Below are positions 1 to 22,300 of a stretch of 64,000 bases of DNA, in pieces. The DNA is from Urophycis tenuis (taxonomy: Eukaryota; Chordata; Actinopteri; Gadiformes; Phycidae): contig JAXIVH010000010.1 of the NCBI GenBank assembly GCA_036785325.1, positions 9,973,414 through 10,037,413 of the forward strand, read 5' to 3'. Positions within the stretch are counted from its first letter, which is position 1; every line of letters begins with the position of its first letter. Below the pieces are notes generated by a model that was given only the letters and a program-made list of their open reading frames with translations, was not told where the DNA came from and did not search any database. A program made the position numbers and the translations under genes.

Positions 1-475
1 TTATGTCTCCAAGTTCCAGAGAGCCAGACTTAAAGTCGCCAAGAGGAATACAATCCTCACCATGTCCTTCCTCCATCATCCTAACCATACCATTGCTAGA
101 TAACATTTTTCCTAACACCTATGCCATCACAGTGCTTGATAGAACCACCTCTTACACATCTAGCCACAGCTTAGGATCTCAACGCTTGTCCTACCTTCAG
201 CTGTTCCACTGGGTCACACTGTGTTGCCTTGCATGTCTTACCTGTGATTCTGATGACATCTCGTGCCTTGGGAATACCCTGACTTGCCGTCATTTTGAAT
301 CAACGTCACTTTCAGCAGCACGATGGTTACCCTCGCCTTGGTTAGAACCAGCGTTTGCTGCTGTTTGTTTTTACCCTCCTGCTGGTGCCATGCTATTTCC
401 ATCCCTAACACTGTATGTGTGTATCCTGCTCACCCCGACCCCCTCCCCCACCCTGCGTTCCGCTGCACCCTGCAG

Positions 476-10251
<9,776 letters not shown>

Positions 10252-10277
10252 GCCGGCCGTGCCGATTTGAGCCCATC

Positions 10278-10308
<31 letters not shown>

Positions 10309-12360
10309 CCACCACCACTCTCGCCGCCGCCACCCCAATCTACCCCCCCCTCCTCCCCGTGCCCCCCCACACACAAACACACACACATCTTAGCGCTAGG
10401 CATCGTCTTAGTTCTCTCTCTCAACACGTGTACCTGGGAAGCTAACGGACGCTGAAAGGCTGTAATGGCGATGGGACACTGACCGCTACGCCCGTCTGGC
10501 TCCGCTTTTATAAGGACCGCGGTGTGACCTTTTTGTCTATGTTCTGTTGCAGAGTAGTTTCTGGCTTTCCCGTGGGCACCGCGTCCTCCCAGCCACCGCA
10601 TTTGAGAACCAACAGATTTTTCAGGTTGCAAAATTCCCTTCTCGAATATGTATGTCTGAACAGGGAGTGTGGTGCACCTGAAAACACTGCAGGCTGCAGT
10701 GTTTCTTGGCAGGTATCCACGTGAGACCACATTTGAATACGTCAACAAGTGTGCCGTCACCAAAACTACAGCCCACTGGCTAGATGGTGTCTAACCTAGT
10801 TGGGCTCTTGCGGACCATAATTGCTGTAATCTGAGCTGTTCCTGTAGCATGCAGATGGGACGGGTCACAGGTGCCATCCAGGGCCTGAGAAAGGCCCACA
10901 GGCTCTTGCGAGCGTCCAGAGAAGCACCGAGCATCCAGTGGTGATTATCGCCACGCAACAAAAAAAAAAAAGTAAACCCTGTTTGCACGATTTTGGTAGA
11001 AGCCGGAGAGCAGTGCATCGCCGATGATTACGCTCCTTCTTTTGTTTGCTATTGTCTTGGATGTGAGTGTATTCGATCCCGTGAAAGCCTTCATTAAACA
11101 AAAAACAAACAAGGCAAAGTGGTTCACATGTCTTACGTCAAAGTGATATGATTTCCATTTTTACCGATGTTTTGCCTGGGAGTCAGGGGTGGGGTTTTGG
11201 GGTGGGGTCTAGCTGCCTTTAGAGCTATGCTTTCTCAGATGGATCACTCAGTGCCATTTTGAACCATTAGCCAGGTCAGGATAGAACTGCCACAAAATGC
11301 AAAATGGAGGCTTTCATCTTCCGAGAGAGAGAGGTAAATCAGATTTGAAACTCGCGGATAATGAATGAAGATGATGTAGCATATGTACAAAATCTAGGGG
11401 GGGGATGCTGCCATGGCATTTCTTGAAATGCTAAAGCTTCATGTAGAAAGGTGGAGCCACCATGTTTCTCTGCATAGGCCAGGCATTGGATAGTACTGCT
11501 ATCTGTTATGTGGCCTTGTGTTTTAGCATGTGACTGGTATCTGTATATAGATAAGAGTCAACATACATGAACTCGATACAATAAGAAATTCCTTCCATGC
11601 TGGATACCATGTGTTTAGTTAAATGGTTTTGCTACATGAAACTCACAGTCCATTCATCTGTCTCCTGAACCTAGATTCGTCTTCCAATGGCTGCTCACAA
11701 AAAGTAATTCTTCATCAAATTATTCTATCATACTTTAAGATCAAGCCCCTTTGTTAGTTTTTTTCATTGACATTTTTTTCCTTGATAAGCTTTCCATTTT
11801 TTTTAATTATTTTTTTTTAAATATTTTGTATTTCTTTTATGTATTTATTTGATCATGTTTCTTTTTTTTATATGTTTGAACAGAGACTGATGATACTAAA
11901 TAAGAAGCCATGATAAATTACTAAGGCCTGTGAGGCTATTGCATCTTTCTCTGCCCTTTGTCTTTTGAATTTGAATTGCCGCAACCATGGCAATGCAACC
12001 AGACCCCTGCATTTTGAATCAGGTGATTTTATGTAAATGTTCTCAGCTGATTAAATAGAAAGTGTTAGCCTTGAATGAAATAACTTATATCTTGTCATCT
12101 TATAATTGTTGGAGGTCTGCTTTTTAAAAGAATGGGTCTCGCTTGTGCCAGTGATTCTAAAACAACTCTTTGATTTTGAGACTGAAGTTCAGATTTCTCC
12201 TGCATAACGTAGCTAGTAGTGTTGTTTCAAGCGAACTGGAGTGCAGGAAATGATTCAAAAATATTTGACTACTTGAATATAGGGAATGATGCGATGATTA
12301 GAAGAGGTTTTTTTTGCGTGTTGTCATTTTACAGTTGTAATGGAATAAACTGCCCTGATC
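10252..12360 (+). other. cacnb4: probable cacnb4 3' UTR
   Basis: Non-coding sequence after the cacnb4 stop. It opens with a run of 29 C at 10279-10307. A canonical AATAAA lies at 12344-12349, about 2.1 kb after the stop, with another AATAAA at 12547-12552 beyond a CA repeat. The extent is inferred from these signals; no transcript evidence is available. Nothing else gene-like is seen here. Confidence 0.45.
10279..10307. repeat. poly-C run in cacnb4 3' UTR
   Basis: 29 consecutive C starting 28 bases after the cacnb4 stop codon, followed by CCACCACCAC. Length in the assembly should be treated as uncertain. Confidence 0.9.
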
Positions 12361-12407
12361 TGCTCTTGAATCGCCTTCATTTCTTTGTCTTGTTTAGCAT
12401 TGTCTTC

Positions 12408-12501
<94 letters not shown>
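12408..12501. repeat. (CGCA)n/(CA)n microsatellite
   Basis: A few CGCA units lead into about 36 CA dinucleotides between the two candidate cacnb4 poly(A) signals. Confidence 0.93.
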
Positions 12502-12503
<2 letters not shown>

Positions 12504-12719
12504 AGAGTAGACCAGTATAGGCCTACATAGCCTGTAGTACTGGAGTAATAAAGGCTATGCTACATTATGCCCAAACTATAGACGTAGGGAAGTGATATAA
12601 TTAGGTATTGAGTTATAATCTGTGGCTACGGGCTACTTTGTTGGTTTCTGGTTAGGAGGCATCATGCAGCTCAATGTTAATGCATAATATTCATTAAACA
12701 CCGACCAAGACACCGCCCA

Positions 12720-13042
12720 TCCCCAACCACGCATGCGCGGGTTTGACAGCTGCGCCAACTCGCCTGAATGCCAGCTGATAGCGCCGAGCTAGTGTGTCAT
12801 CACAGGCGGTTTCAACACCATTCCAGCACAGCTCTCTTTCAACATTAACGTGTTACATCCACGGGTTTTGGAAGTAAGCATTTTTTCATACGAATATGGC
12901 GGATACGCCGAGAAGAAACGCGTGTTCAAACGGTGTAGTTAGCGAGTGGGCTAGCTCTCTGGCTAGCTAATGTGGATAGCATCGACAGCTAGCTACGGAC
13001 AATTCTCAACAAGCTGGCATCGTAACCACCCCGACAGCAGCC
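12720..13042 (+). promoter_or_regulatory. arl5a: arl5a promoter / 5' UTR region
   Basis: CpG-containing, TATA-less sequence directly upstream of the arl5a ATG. It holds an NRF1-like core GCATGCGC (12731-12738) and a YY1-like AATATGGCGG (12893-12902). An upstream ORF of 24 codons starts at the ATG in the latter (12896) and stops at 12968-12970. The transcription start is not visible, so the UTR boundary is inferred. Confidence 0.5.
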
Positions 13043-15447
13043 ATGGGGATCCTGTTCACCAAACTGTGGAGGCTGTTTAATCATCAAGGTAAGGGTGTGT
13101 GTTGGGGTACACGTCGTGGTCGGAGGCCGTCGTCCTGTGAGCCCGTCCTGTCGGGACCGGGGGCCGCCCTGCCGTCAGGCGGAGCGTCCTGGACCAGCAG
13201 GTCCAAAACCTAGTGGGGCCACAACTTTCGCTTTAAAAAATCATGTGTTATTTCCATGTATTTTGTATTTACTTCATGGCTTAATAGGTCAAACGTCCGG
13301 AGTGCTGACACACAAGTGTCACGTGTGCTTCCATTACAATTGTCGCCGTTCAGCGTCCATCTGGGTCCATGGAACAAGAACTTTTTTGATCCGACTTCAA
13401 ATAGTTGTGGCCTGCGTGATCGATGGCTCATCGATGGTGACTGTGTTGTTGTCGCCGTTTCTATCCAGATCTAGATCCAAGTGAAGCGGATCTCGTGTTA
13501 CTGATCCAGCCACCCACAGTAAACGGATAGGCCCGCGTGAAACCCAGTAGTTGTAATACGAGTCCTCCGGGATTCGAGCTACCAACTCGTTCCTCCCTCT
13601 ATAGACAGAGACCTTTCTCATCCGGGCGGTCTGCTCTCAGGTCCCCAGCTCCCCTTCTTACATGGGGTGGACGATCGAGGCCCGCTGGACCCTATGGCTG
13701 TCAGCCGCCACATCAGCAGTTAAAAAGGACTCTGGCTCGTCAGGTGTTCACCACTCAAACTAATATTTTAATGTAGTCGGATCGGTTGATCGAGGTTAAA
13801 CGTCGTCTGTACTTTCATTTCTGAACTTAATTGCAGTGTGATGTCAACAGGCGGTTGACATCAATGACCAACACAGAAATGTTGGCTTTTTCATTATTGT
13901 TCTTGGTGTTAATGGAAATTTCATTTAGAAGAAGGGCATTCTTAAGAAAGAAAGGGTCATTAGTACAATTCCTACCATTTTCTAGTAAATAGCCGAGGGA
14001 AGTCTGTCAAATGGGAATGCCCTAACAATAGTTTGTGAGGCTTTAATTAGAGCCTACTGAGGTTGCAGTCGCGGTTGTCAGATGGCTGCAGTAATTTGGA
14101 ACAACTGGAAATTGTTCACCGAATTTGTTCACAATGCATGTCAATTCACAGTGCGTTGGCCTGTTCTCTGTATACTGATCGTTTTTACGATCATGGCACA
14201 CTGCACATCTTATAAAAAGCAGGGGCTTCCCTGCCTCTTTAAAGTGTAGTCGGTTTGTTTTCCCTGACTAAGCGGGAACGGTGTTGTTGTATCTGCGGCG
14301 GTCTGCAGACATGCAATCTGCCAAGCGGTGGATTCCAACAGTTCGTCTGAGCATTTTTTTTAAATGGCATTTGTTACAGCCTGGGGTTTTGAGCCGTCGA
14401 TGCGCTGCGTTTGATGGTTGCAACAGTTTGTTTCATGTACCGGTCAGTGTGTGTCGGCCAGCCGGTGTGCCACTCCGTGATGGGGCGGAATCAAAACGTG
14501 CCTTGTGCTTGTGTGCAGCTTATGGCCGTGCCTGTTCTTTTTGTGCACACTCACAAAGCCTTAACTGCTCATGCACGTACAGTTTCAAAAACAAAGCATA
14601 GCTTATTACACTGTTCACACTTTTTTCTCAGGTTTTTGTAACAGAGGGAACCTCCCTGTAAATATTGGGCATATCAGTTAACCAGTAGACTATAGACCTT
14701 TTGTATCTCAACCAATGCCTTATCCTATAGCTTAGTTACCACTTTAGATATCCAAGTCTTGGTACCACTATATTGACTGAATAGTGGTAGACTATATTCA
14801 GAACACCTTAGCGTTCTTTAATCCTTTTTACATGCTTTATCCTTATTACATGCTTGCTCTGCGTTGGGGGCAGCCTGTATAGCTTCTGTGTACAACACAA
14901 AATCTACACAGCATGCATGGCGCATCACCTAAGATAAGGCCCAGATCCTTATGACATGGGCCGGGTTCAGACTGCAGACGTTTTCACTTCCTACACAGTC
15001 TATTTGTGTCCGATGTTTGTCGAATGCAAGGACAGTTTTACTTCTCACTTTATGAACTTGTGCTCTCAATGGTGCAGCCACATGGAGGGCCTGGTCACCA
15101 AGCTGAATACAACATGCATCTGTGATGGTGTTTGGTCTAGGACAGTGGTTCTCAACTGGTCTGATCTTCGGGACCCACCATTACCCCTTGATGACAAGCC
15201 GCGACCCAAATCAAGGAAAATTTTCAACTTCTCAAATTTATTTAATATAACATAACACTTCAGTAACTATACTATTAAACTATTCAGTCACATATTCATG
15301 CAATAAAAATCGATGGCACTCCTCTGCATAAAAAAATCATCTTCAAAATAAAAGCACAGGATTTTTTTCGGAACATTTTTTTTTTTGCCCAGGCAAAGGC
15401 CCGCGACCCACTGAAAACGGTTCCACGACCCACCAGTTGAGAACTGC

Positions 15448-15490
<43 letters not shown>

Positions 15491-16591
15491 TGTGGGTGTG
15501 TGTGTGTGTGTGTGTGTGACGACAATACAAGACAAAGAAATGACAGCGATTCATGAGAACACTGCTTAGTCAGTATATCCGGGCCCTGTTTCTTAAACCA
15601 CAACTCAAGCCAGCGCTTCCCTATCCCGGTTAGGATTTTCGGTATCAGATCAGTTTATTAACGATCTCAAGGGTTGAGTTTACAGTGTCTCGCGCAAGTT
15701 GAACCTGAAAAATGCACGTTCACATGACAGGCTTCAAAAGCCTTCATCGATGGATGTGAAAAGGGGGATCGATCAGGGATTCCCCAAGAGGCTAGTTGAA
15801 GCCATCTAGTGTCGTTTTTTTTTTTTAAATGGATGAAATATATAAAAATCATAATACATAAAAAAAAATCAAATATATAAAAATCAAATCATACAATTAT
15901 GTTTGAAAGGTTAAAGTTTACAATACAGCCTGTGTGCTGACATACTGTTGAACATGCATAAATTCCCTTTACAAGCCATTGTTCAATGTTCTTACTTCTA
16001 ATCTTTATCTCTGTTTGATCTTGTGCTCTGAGCTGTGCAGTGTGAGAGGAATGATCTGCACGCTAACGTCTACCGCACGCTGCAGCAGGTAGTGTCGTCT
16101 TTCGGAAGGGCCTAATCTACGACAATCGCACAAGTTTACACTTTTCACTGAGTGTGTATGCAGGAATTGCCTTTTACTTAAATTAAGACGCATCGAGCCA
16201 GCATGACGGTAGAAAGATGGCACCACATCTCCACTATTATCTCGGAGCTAAGCAGCCATCCACCAGGCCTGGTGGCGGTGGAGCCGAGAGCAGTCTGATC
16301 TGGTGATCTGAGACCGAAACCTGTGTTGCAGCCGCGTAGGCACACGTCTCCGCTGCAGCTCGGCTTGCTGTGTCTGCAGGTTTTCCAACTGCAACCTATT
16401 CGATGTGGTCTGTGTGTGCAACACTTATCTGTAGGCGAATGTTTACTCTGTGTACTCTATTGGTCTTTTGGCATGCGTTTTAAGAGCCGTGGAAGGTTAT
16501 ATAGGTAAAAAATGTAAAGAAAAATGTGTCTCCAGACTACACTCTTAAGTTTGAGTTATGATGTCAAATAAATAATGAGATATCCTTGAAC

Positions 16592-16625
<34 letters not shown>

Positions 16626-18398
16626 ATCCTTGCCTTATTTTTTTTATTGTAAGATGATCTTTGTTTGTTTCTCTAGTGTTTTTTTAATGGGTGATTGACT
16701 TTGTTTTTTTACTGTTCTTTTTTTGTTTCAGCTGGTATTCAAACACTATTCAAAGAATGTGTTCTGGGTGTACAGTTCTGGGAAGCAGGGGAGCGTGTTA
16801 CGGCCCATGACAAATTGGTGATACTTTTTTTTTTATAGAAAACAGAGTGTCGCGTTTCGTGCAGTGTCTCGGAGGAGACCGACAAAGACATTTTTCCGCC
16901 TGCTTTCGCTAGATGACGGTCTCATTTCAGTAACAATGATGAAATGGCACAGACCTTTGTTGACGATCACGTAAGACATGTTGCCGCGCTCACAGGGAAC
17001 ACAACCCTCTTATTCCAGCACCTGCCACAGAGGCCTGCGGTGGGCAGGCAGGTGCATGTGTGTGGCAGATACTGGCTCCAGCCACAAAGCGCTTGCAAGG
17101 AAGCAGGTACCCTTTGCAGCAGCGTTCTCATCAGTCCTTCCTGAAGGAAAGGCCCCCCCCATGGCAGGCGAGCACGGATGTGGTGACATATTACAGCGCA
17201 AAGGATAGGGTCTCCATTAATACAGCAGAAAAAAGGGGTTCATTAAGATGCTGTAAATTAATTCTGGATTGTATTTTTAGGCCAAATGGCCCAGCCCAGT
17301 TTGCATTAGTTAGGTACTGAATATCAATGTCTTTGTACAAAAGCCACACTGAGATAGATGTCCATTGTCAAGTGACCTGCAGTTTTACAATAGTTTTACT
17401 ACAAAGAATTGCGACACATGACACCAAAAATAGACAGAGCCTCGCCTAACCACAATTACTCATGAGCTTCCACAGCGGCAGGCCGCTCTGCTCACTGTTC
17501 GCCCTCTGAAACCAGGACACGTGCCGGGGAAACCTCAGCACAGAAGCAGCTACAGCAGCAGACACCTACACTGAGTGCTCGGTGTAGGTAAGCCTTAGCC
17601 AGCCCCCATGCTATGCTCATCCTTACGTGGTGTGAGCACTGTGTGAGACAGCTCTTTCACCAGCGCCTCACTCAATGTAGAGGTGGTGGGCGGGGCGGGG
17701 GGGGGGGTGTTGACTCTGTGCAAGAAGCATAAAGATGGCCATTGTTTGTGGCTACATTCCACATCTCCAGACGTTTCTGAAACAAAGGACGAGGGGTGGG
17801 TGTCAGTCACGTGCCCGCTCTCGGTCGGGGGCCGGACCAGACCTGTGTCAGTGGCGGAATGTAGTGCCACTTTCTGCGCATTGTTTCCTGAACGCCACGG
17901 TATTTCTGTCTTTCAGAGCACAAGGTTATCATCGTGGGCCTGGATAACGCCGGGAAGACCACCATTCTTTACCAGTTGTAAGTAGTCCTTCTTTGCTTCC
18001 TGTCGATTTCCCCTTGATGCAGCATTGCCCGCGCAGAAACAAATGGTTGGGGCTCCGAAAGGGTCCGGTCTGTGATGTGATGCGATGTTATCTGACATGT
18101 CGTCATTTGTTACCCTGCAGTTCTATGAATGAGGTGGTGCACACCTCTCCTACAATAGGAAGCAACGTGGAGGAGATTGTGGTCAACAACACGCACTTTC
18201 TGATGTGGGACATCGGAGGGCAGGAGTCGCTGAGGTCATCGTGGAACACCTACTACACAAACACGGAGGTAGGAGCGACAGGCCTGCTGACACAACACCA
18301 GTGTCTGCTACGCAACACTGGCTTTGTTTACAACCCGTATCTGTTCTCCTGAACCATGAATCTGAAGCATCTCTCCCATCAGGAGAGATGCTTCTTTG

Positions 18399-18432
<34 letters not shown>

Positions 18433-19172
18433 CCCTTATTTTTTAACGGTTAGTTATAAAGTAAATTGTGTTTTGGCACATTCCTGCAGCAGACCCATAG
18501 CAATCGAGCTTTGTTTTTATTGTCGTATGCAAATATTTTCTCATCTCATCTCATTAAAGTTTACATTTTTTTGACATTCAAATGTTTTTTTTCCCTTTTG
18601 CGCGGCAGTTTGTGATCGTGGTGGTGGACAGCACCGACAGAGAGAGGATCTCGGTGACCAAAGAAGAGCTCTACAGAATGCTAGCACATGAGGTGAGTTG
18701 GTGTTAAACCAGGAGGTATAAGGTCAAAATGAAGTCCAGTACACACCTGTGGAAGAGGTGATTCTGATTCTCAGATATGCATGTAATCGTGCTTCCACAC
18801 TCTTTGCTGCTGCTAATGGCTTTATTGTCCCTCATGGCTCCCCCCTCTCTCCACTCCAGGACCTGAAGAAGGCCGGGCTGCTCATCTTCGCCAACAAGCA
18901 GGATGTGAAAGGTTGCATGTCCGGGGCCGAGATCTCCCAGAGCCTCCAGCTGACCTCTGTCAAAGACCACCAGTGGCACATCCAGGCCTGCTGCGCCCTC
19001 ACTGGCGAGGGGTGGGTACAGCACCCACCAAAAACTCAAAACCTGAATGCCCCCTCCACATACACACATACACCCCTCTACGGCATCTACCTTACTCCCT
19101 CCCTCCCTCTCCCCTCCCTGCAGGTTGTGCCAGGGCCTAGAGTGGATGATGTCACGGCTGCGCGTGAGATGA
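13043..19172 (+). CDS. arl5a: arl5a, ADP-ribosylation factor-like GTPase 5A (complete)
   Basis: Small GTPase of the ARF family acting at the trans-Golgi in endosome-to-Golgi traffic. Six exons: 13043-13088, 17917-17977, 18121-18268, 18609-18692, 18860-19011, 19124-19172 (TGA 19170-19172), giving 179 aa, the family's usual length. Gly2 (MGILFT) is the N-myristoylation site. Nucleotide-binding motifs are intact: GLDNAGKT (23-30), switch I Thr47, WDIGGQE (65-71) and NKQD (125-128). The N-terminus MGILFTKLWRLFNHQ and C-terminus ending LEWMMSRL fit ARL5A rather than ARL5B or 5C. The start is preceded by GCAGCC and followed by G, a good Kozak context. Intron 1 is 4.8 kb and carries a MITE; the others are short. 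Confidence 0.97.
15143..15447. mobile_element. hAT-type MITE in arl5a intron 1
   Basis: A roughly 300-bp element with terminal inverted repeats: CAGTGGTTCTCAACTGGT at the left (15143-15160) and its near-complement ACCAGTTGAGAACTGCT at the right (15433-15449). Both are followed inward by GACCCACCA-type sequence. The CAGnGGTTCTCAA end is typical of non-autonomous hAT elements. There is no coding capacity. The right end abuts a (GT)n microsatellite, so a target-site duplication cannot be read cleanly. Confidence 0.75.
15450..15519. repeat. (GT)n microsatellite
   Basis: About 70 bases of GT with two GGTGTGTGG interruptions, immediately adjoining the MITE end. Confidence 0.92.
16578..16632. repeat. 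poly-T tract flanked by 11-bp direct repeats
   Basis: A run of 27 T (16594-16620) lies between identical AGATATCCTTG copies at 16578-16588 and 16622-16632. The pattern resembles a remnant of a poly(A)-tailed insertion in the minus orientation with its target-site duplication. Confidence 0.6.
18364..18394. repeat. 13-bp inverted repeat
   Basis: GAAGCATCTCTCC (18364-18376) and its perfect complement (18382-18394), 5-base loop, in arl5a intron 3, followed by (GT)n at 18400-18431. Confidence 0.7.
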
Positions 19173-19820
19173 TGAACCAAGGCCTCCCATCATCAGCAGC
19201 AGCGTGCCCTGGCTGTCTTTTGGCTCCTCCCCGTACTGAACAAGGGGTGTCGGGATGAGCTCCACGGACCGGAGGACTTCCTCGCCGCCGCGCGGACACG
19301 ACCACCCCGCCAGCCGGGACCTTGTTTCCTTTCCACGTTTATTTATTTTAGAAGAGAAGGAACAGTTTTACAAATCTGACGCTTCGCTCCGAACAAAAGA
19401 GACCGACCAGGTCCTCTGGAGGGTGAGGGAGAGGAGAGAAAGGACCGATGTGTATTTAAGTGACTTCTTTCTTCCTAACACTGAAACACAGGACTTCGAG
19501 ACGCCCGTCTTGCTGGATACTTCCCCTTGAACCTTTGTCTTTAGATTTGTGTAATTCCAGCCCAGTGTGGCCTTGCAGTATTGCCGGACTGGCTGTGTTG
19601 GTTTATACAGCGGTCATCCATCCTACACGTCCCGTGTCTTCAGTGCAGTATTTACATTGACCATGTGCCTGCACCGGACTCCTCTCGCGACGGTGGCAGA
19701 CTGTGGTAGAGATGTGCTGTGCCTGGGGGGAGGGGAATAGGCACGTATGCCCTCGTCACACCCCACAATGGAAAAAAAAAAACTACAATGGTGAAATAAA
19801 GTGTTTTTATCTGTTTGATG
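19173..19820 (+). other. arl5a: arl5a 3' UTR
   Basis: About 620-650 bases after the arl5a stop containing no conserved reading frame. It is bounded by the poly(A) signal at 19795-19800 and GT/T-rich sequence just after it. Confidence 0.7.
19795..19800 (+). terminator. arl5a: arl5a polyadenylation signal
   Basis: Canonical AATAAA followed within 30 bases by GTGTTTTTATCTGTTTGATG, a suitable GU/U-rich downstream element. It lies 623 bases after the stop codon. Confidence 0.75.
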
Positions 19821-22300
19821 TGAATCAAAAGATCATTTATTGATTTGTCCTTTGTGTTGATGTTCATTTTATTCCAGGGTTGTAAGGGTCAGTTTTTGCT
19901 TTTTATGCAAGACTCCATGTTATGGAGTTCTAAAGAGGTAATGAAGAGAGATGATACTGCCAGGCTGAGGGCATGTGAAGAGCAGACTTGCCTGGTAAGA
20001 ACAAGGAGTGAATCTTAAGGGATGATGTCATTCCTTAACTACACAAATGTCAGGCGTAGTTTCTAGAGAAGTCAATCTTTTAGGGTTATCTTACACCACC
20101 AATCTATAAACTTAACAATGTCATGTTACAGGTTCCTGGTTTCAAAAGTATTTAAAACATTTTTGAAACAAAAGTATGACTGTCAGTCTCTTTTAACCAC
20201 GGATAAGTCACACTTTCTAAATTATTCAAAGCCCTTGAAAGTTTATCACATTTGTATGAATTTCACGTTTTATGTCAAATAAGTTAAAAACACTGATTAA
20301 CCCCTGTACTCCTCAAGCTCAATGCTCAAAATATTCCTAATGGCCTGTGTAACTATACTGAGTCTGAATTTAGCCAATCAAAGAGACGCATACATTTGTT
20401 TCTGTAACCTCATTGCTGATTCACCCCGTACCTTCAGGTTTTAAGGTTTGACGACCTGCTCTCATTCTCATGTGTGAGTGAAATCCAAACCTGCAAAACG
20501 CTCAGACATATAAAAACCAAGAAGGGTCTATAACCGATAAAGGGTATTCTGTAATGTCTGGTTTCGCCTCACTACCTTCACAGTGAACCAAGATCTCGAC
20601 GGCCTGTGACGCAGAAAGGTCAGCTTCATCAGTTGTTCCCTCACGCGGTTGGATGATAGTTCGGCTCTGTCATCAGCCCACCAAAGCTGCATGATGATGC
20701 ACTAATCATCTCGATTTAGTTCACTTACCTCAATTGTTTTTCACAAGAGTTTGTGTGTGTGTGTGTGTGTGTGTGTTTGTGGGTGGGGGGCAAGGTCACT
20801 GTCATGGTCCCTGGCCACGTAAGTGTTGTGGCTGTCCTGCAGCTGTTGAGCTGGGCTGTCGCCTCCATGGATCGGACAGTTGTTCCCATGACAAGGCATC
20901 ACCAAACAACATCACCCTCCTTCATTTTCCTCACATTGGGTAGCCCGTTAGCCTTCAATCATTGGAGCTGTGTGGCAATTAAAATCCCCCTGAACATATA
21001 GATATTCAATACTTTAGAATGTTAAGGCTTTTACAAGATGTCATCTTTAGATCAGTTGACCCGTGCGCACTTTGCCGTGTATTCTGTATCCATCGGATAT
21101 AAAAATGTGTGTCTTTGCTAATTAATGCTCCGCTAGCAGCGCTGATAAAGTGCATCGCAAACTAGGAGGCCCGGGTCTCTGCATTCTAGAGGGTTCAGCT
21201 GTTGCTGTCATTAGGGGGCTTCTAGCTCCCATCTCCCAACATGAAAGACTGACGACAGACATGACACACCAATAAAAGACACATCAAGCTGTAAAGGAAA
21301 TTCTCATTGTACTGCGAATTCCATCGATGCCTCATCCTCGTACAATTGCCAGTCCTTGCCGTTGATCCGCCCCGAATTCAGTGACTAATTATAATGACGG
21401 CCACTGTAATCAAACTGTACAGGATTTTTACCCCAGAATAGTTCTTGATGTATTTTTATAGCGGTTAGAACTCTTTATATCCACAAGGATCAGATTGGGG
21501 TCATGAAAATGGCAGCTGTCGTTGTGCTTTGAGAGGGTCCAGACACTCTGGTCTTTTGTTGAAATTAAAAGTTGTAAGTCAAGTACCTGGTCCCCCTAGT
21601 AGTTAAATGTAAATCTGCTAAACATTTTGGAAGCTGAAGAACCGACACATCAATGACTAAATCAGGCTAGTAACCGTTCAGTACAGGAGATCACTGGTAG
21701 AGCCTGTACTTGTACGTACATAATGTAACTTGATGTGTTTACGATAGTGGGATAACACACCAACACTCATACATCTCATGTGTCTCGATGGAGCCATGGT
21801 CACCAATTTGATCATGACTTTTCCACCATCTTCCACATGAGATTAGGATAGAGTCACCTGGGCTGGATTTCTTTGGTCAGCCCAACCAACTGTAGTTTCA
21901 TTATGGGTCACACTTATTTATGGTGCCATTTCAGCTATACGGTGCACCCTGGGCTTTTCTAGCCTGTTCTCGTGCGCTTAGTCACGGACAAAGCTCACGT
22001 CAGTGAGGTTTTGGTTAAGGAGATGACCCACACGCAGCAGTGTGCGGGTCACCAGTGGAACTGCTCAACTGCTTCTTCCCTGTGAGATATTTTTTTTCCC
22101 ACGGCCATGTCCTCACTCAGACATGGTTTGGTTAAACAACATGGCTTTGTTATTATTATGACACGACCGCCAAGACCTCCCCTCTAACGGGCAGCAACTG
22201 TCTGGAGGTTTGGGGGTCTACTCCTGTTTGACCCTACCGAAAGACCCCCTTCCCACAGCCCCCTCTACCTCCCAAGTCCTGCGCCCCTTTATTCCTGCCC
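19821..22300. other. intergenic DNA between arl5a and neb
   Basis: No exon with splice sites and conserved protein was seen on either strand. Contains a short (GT)n at 20751-20775. The reading frames present are short and uneven in composition. Confidence 0.6.

Noticed and set aside
13540..13620. tRNA-like B-box (GCTCGAATCCC on the - strand)
   Set aside because: No matching A-box or cloverleaf arms could be drawn; at best a decayed SINE fragment.
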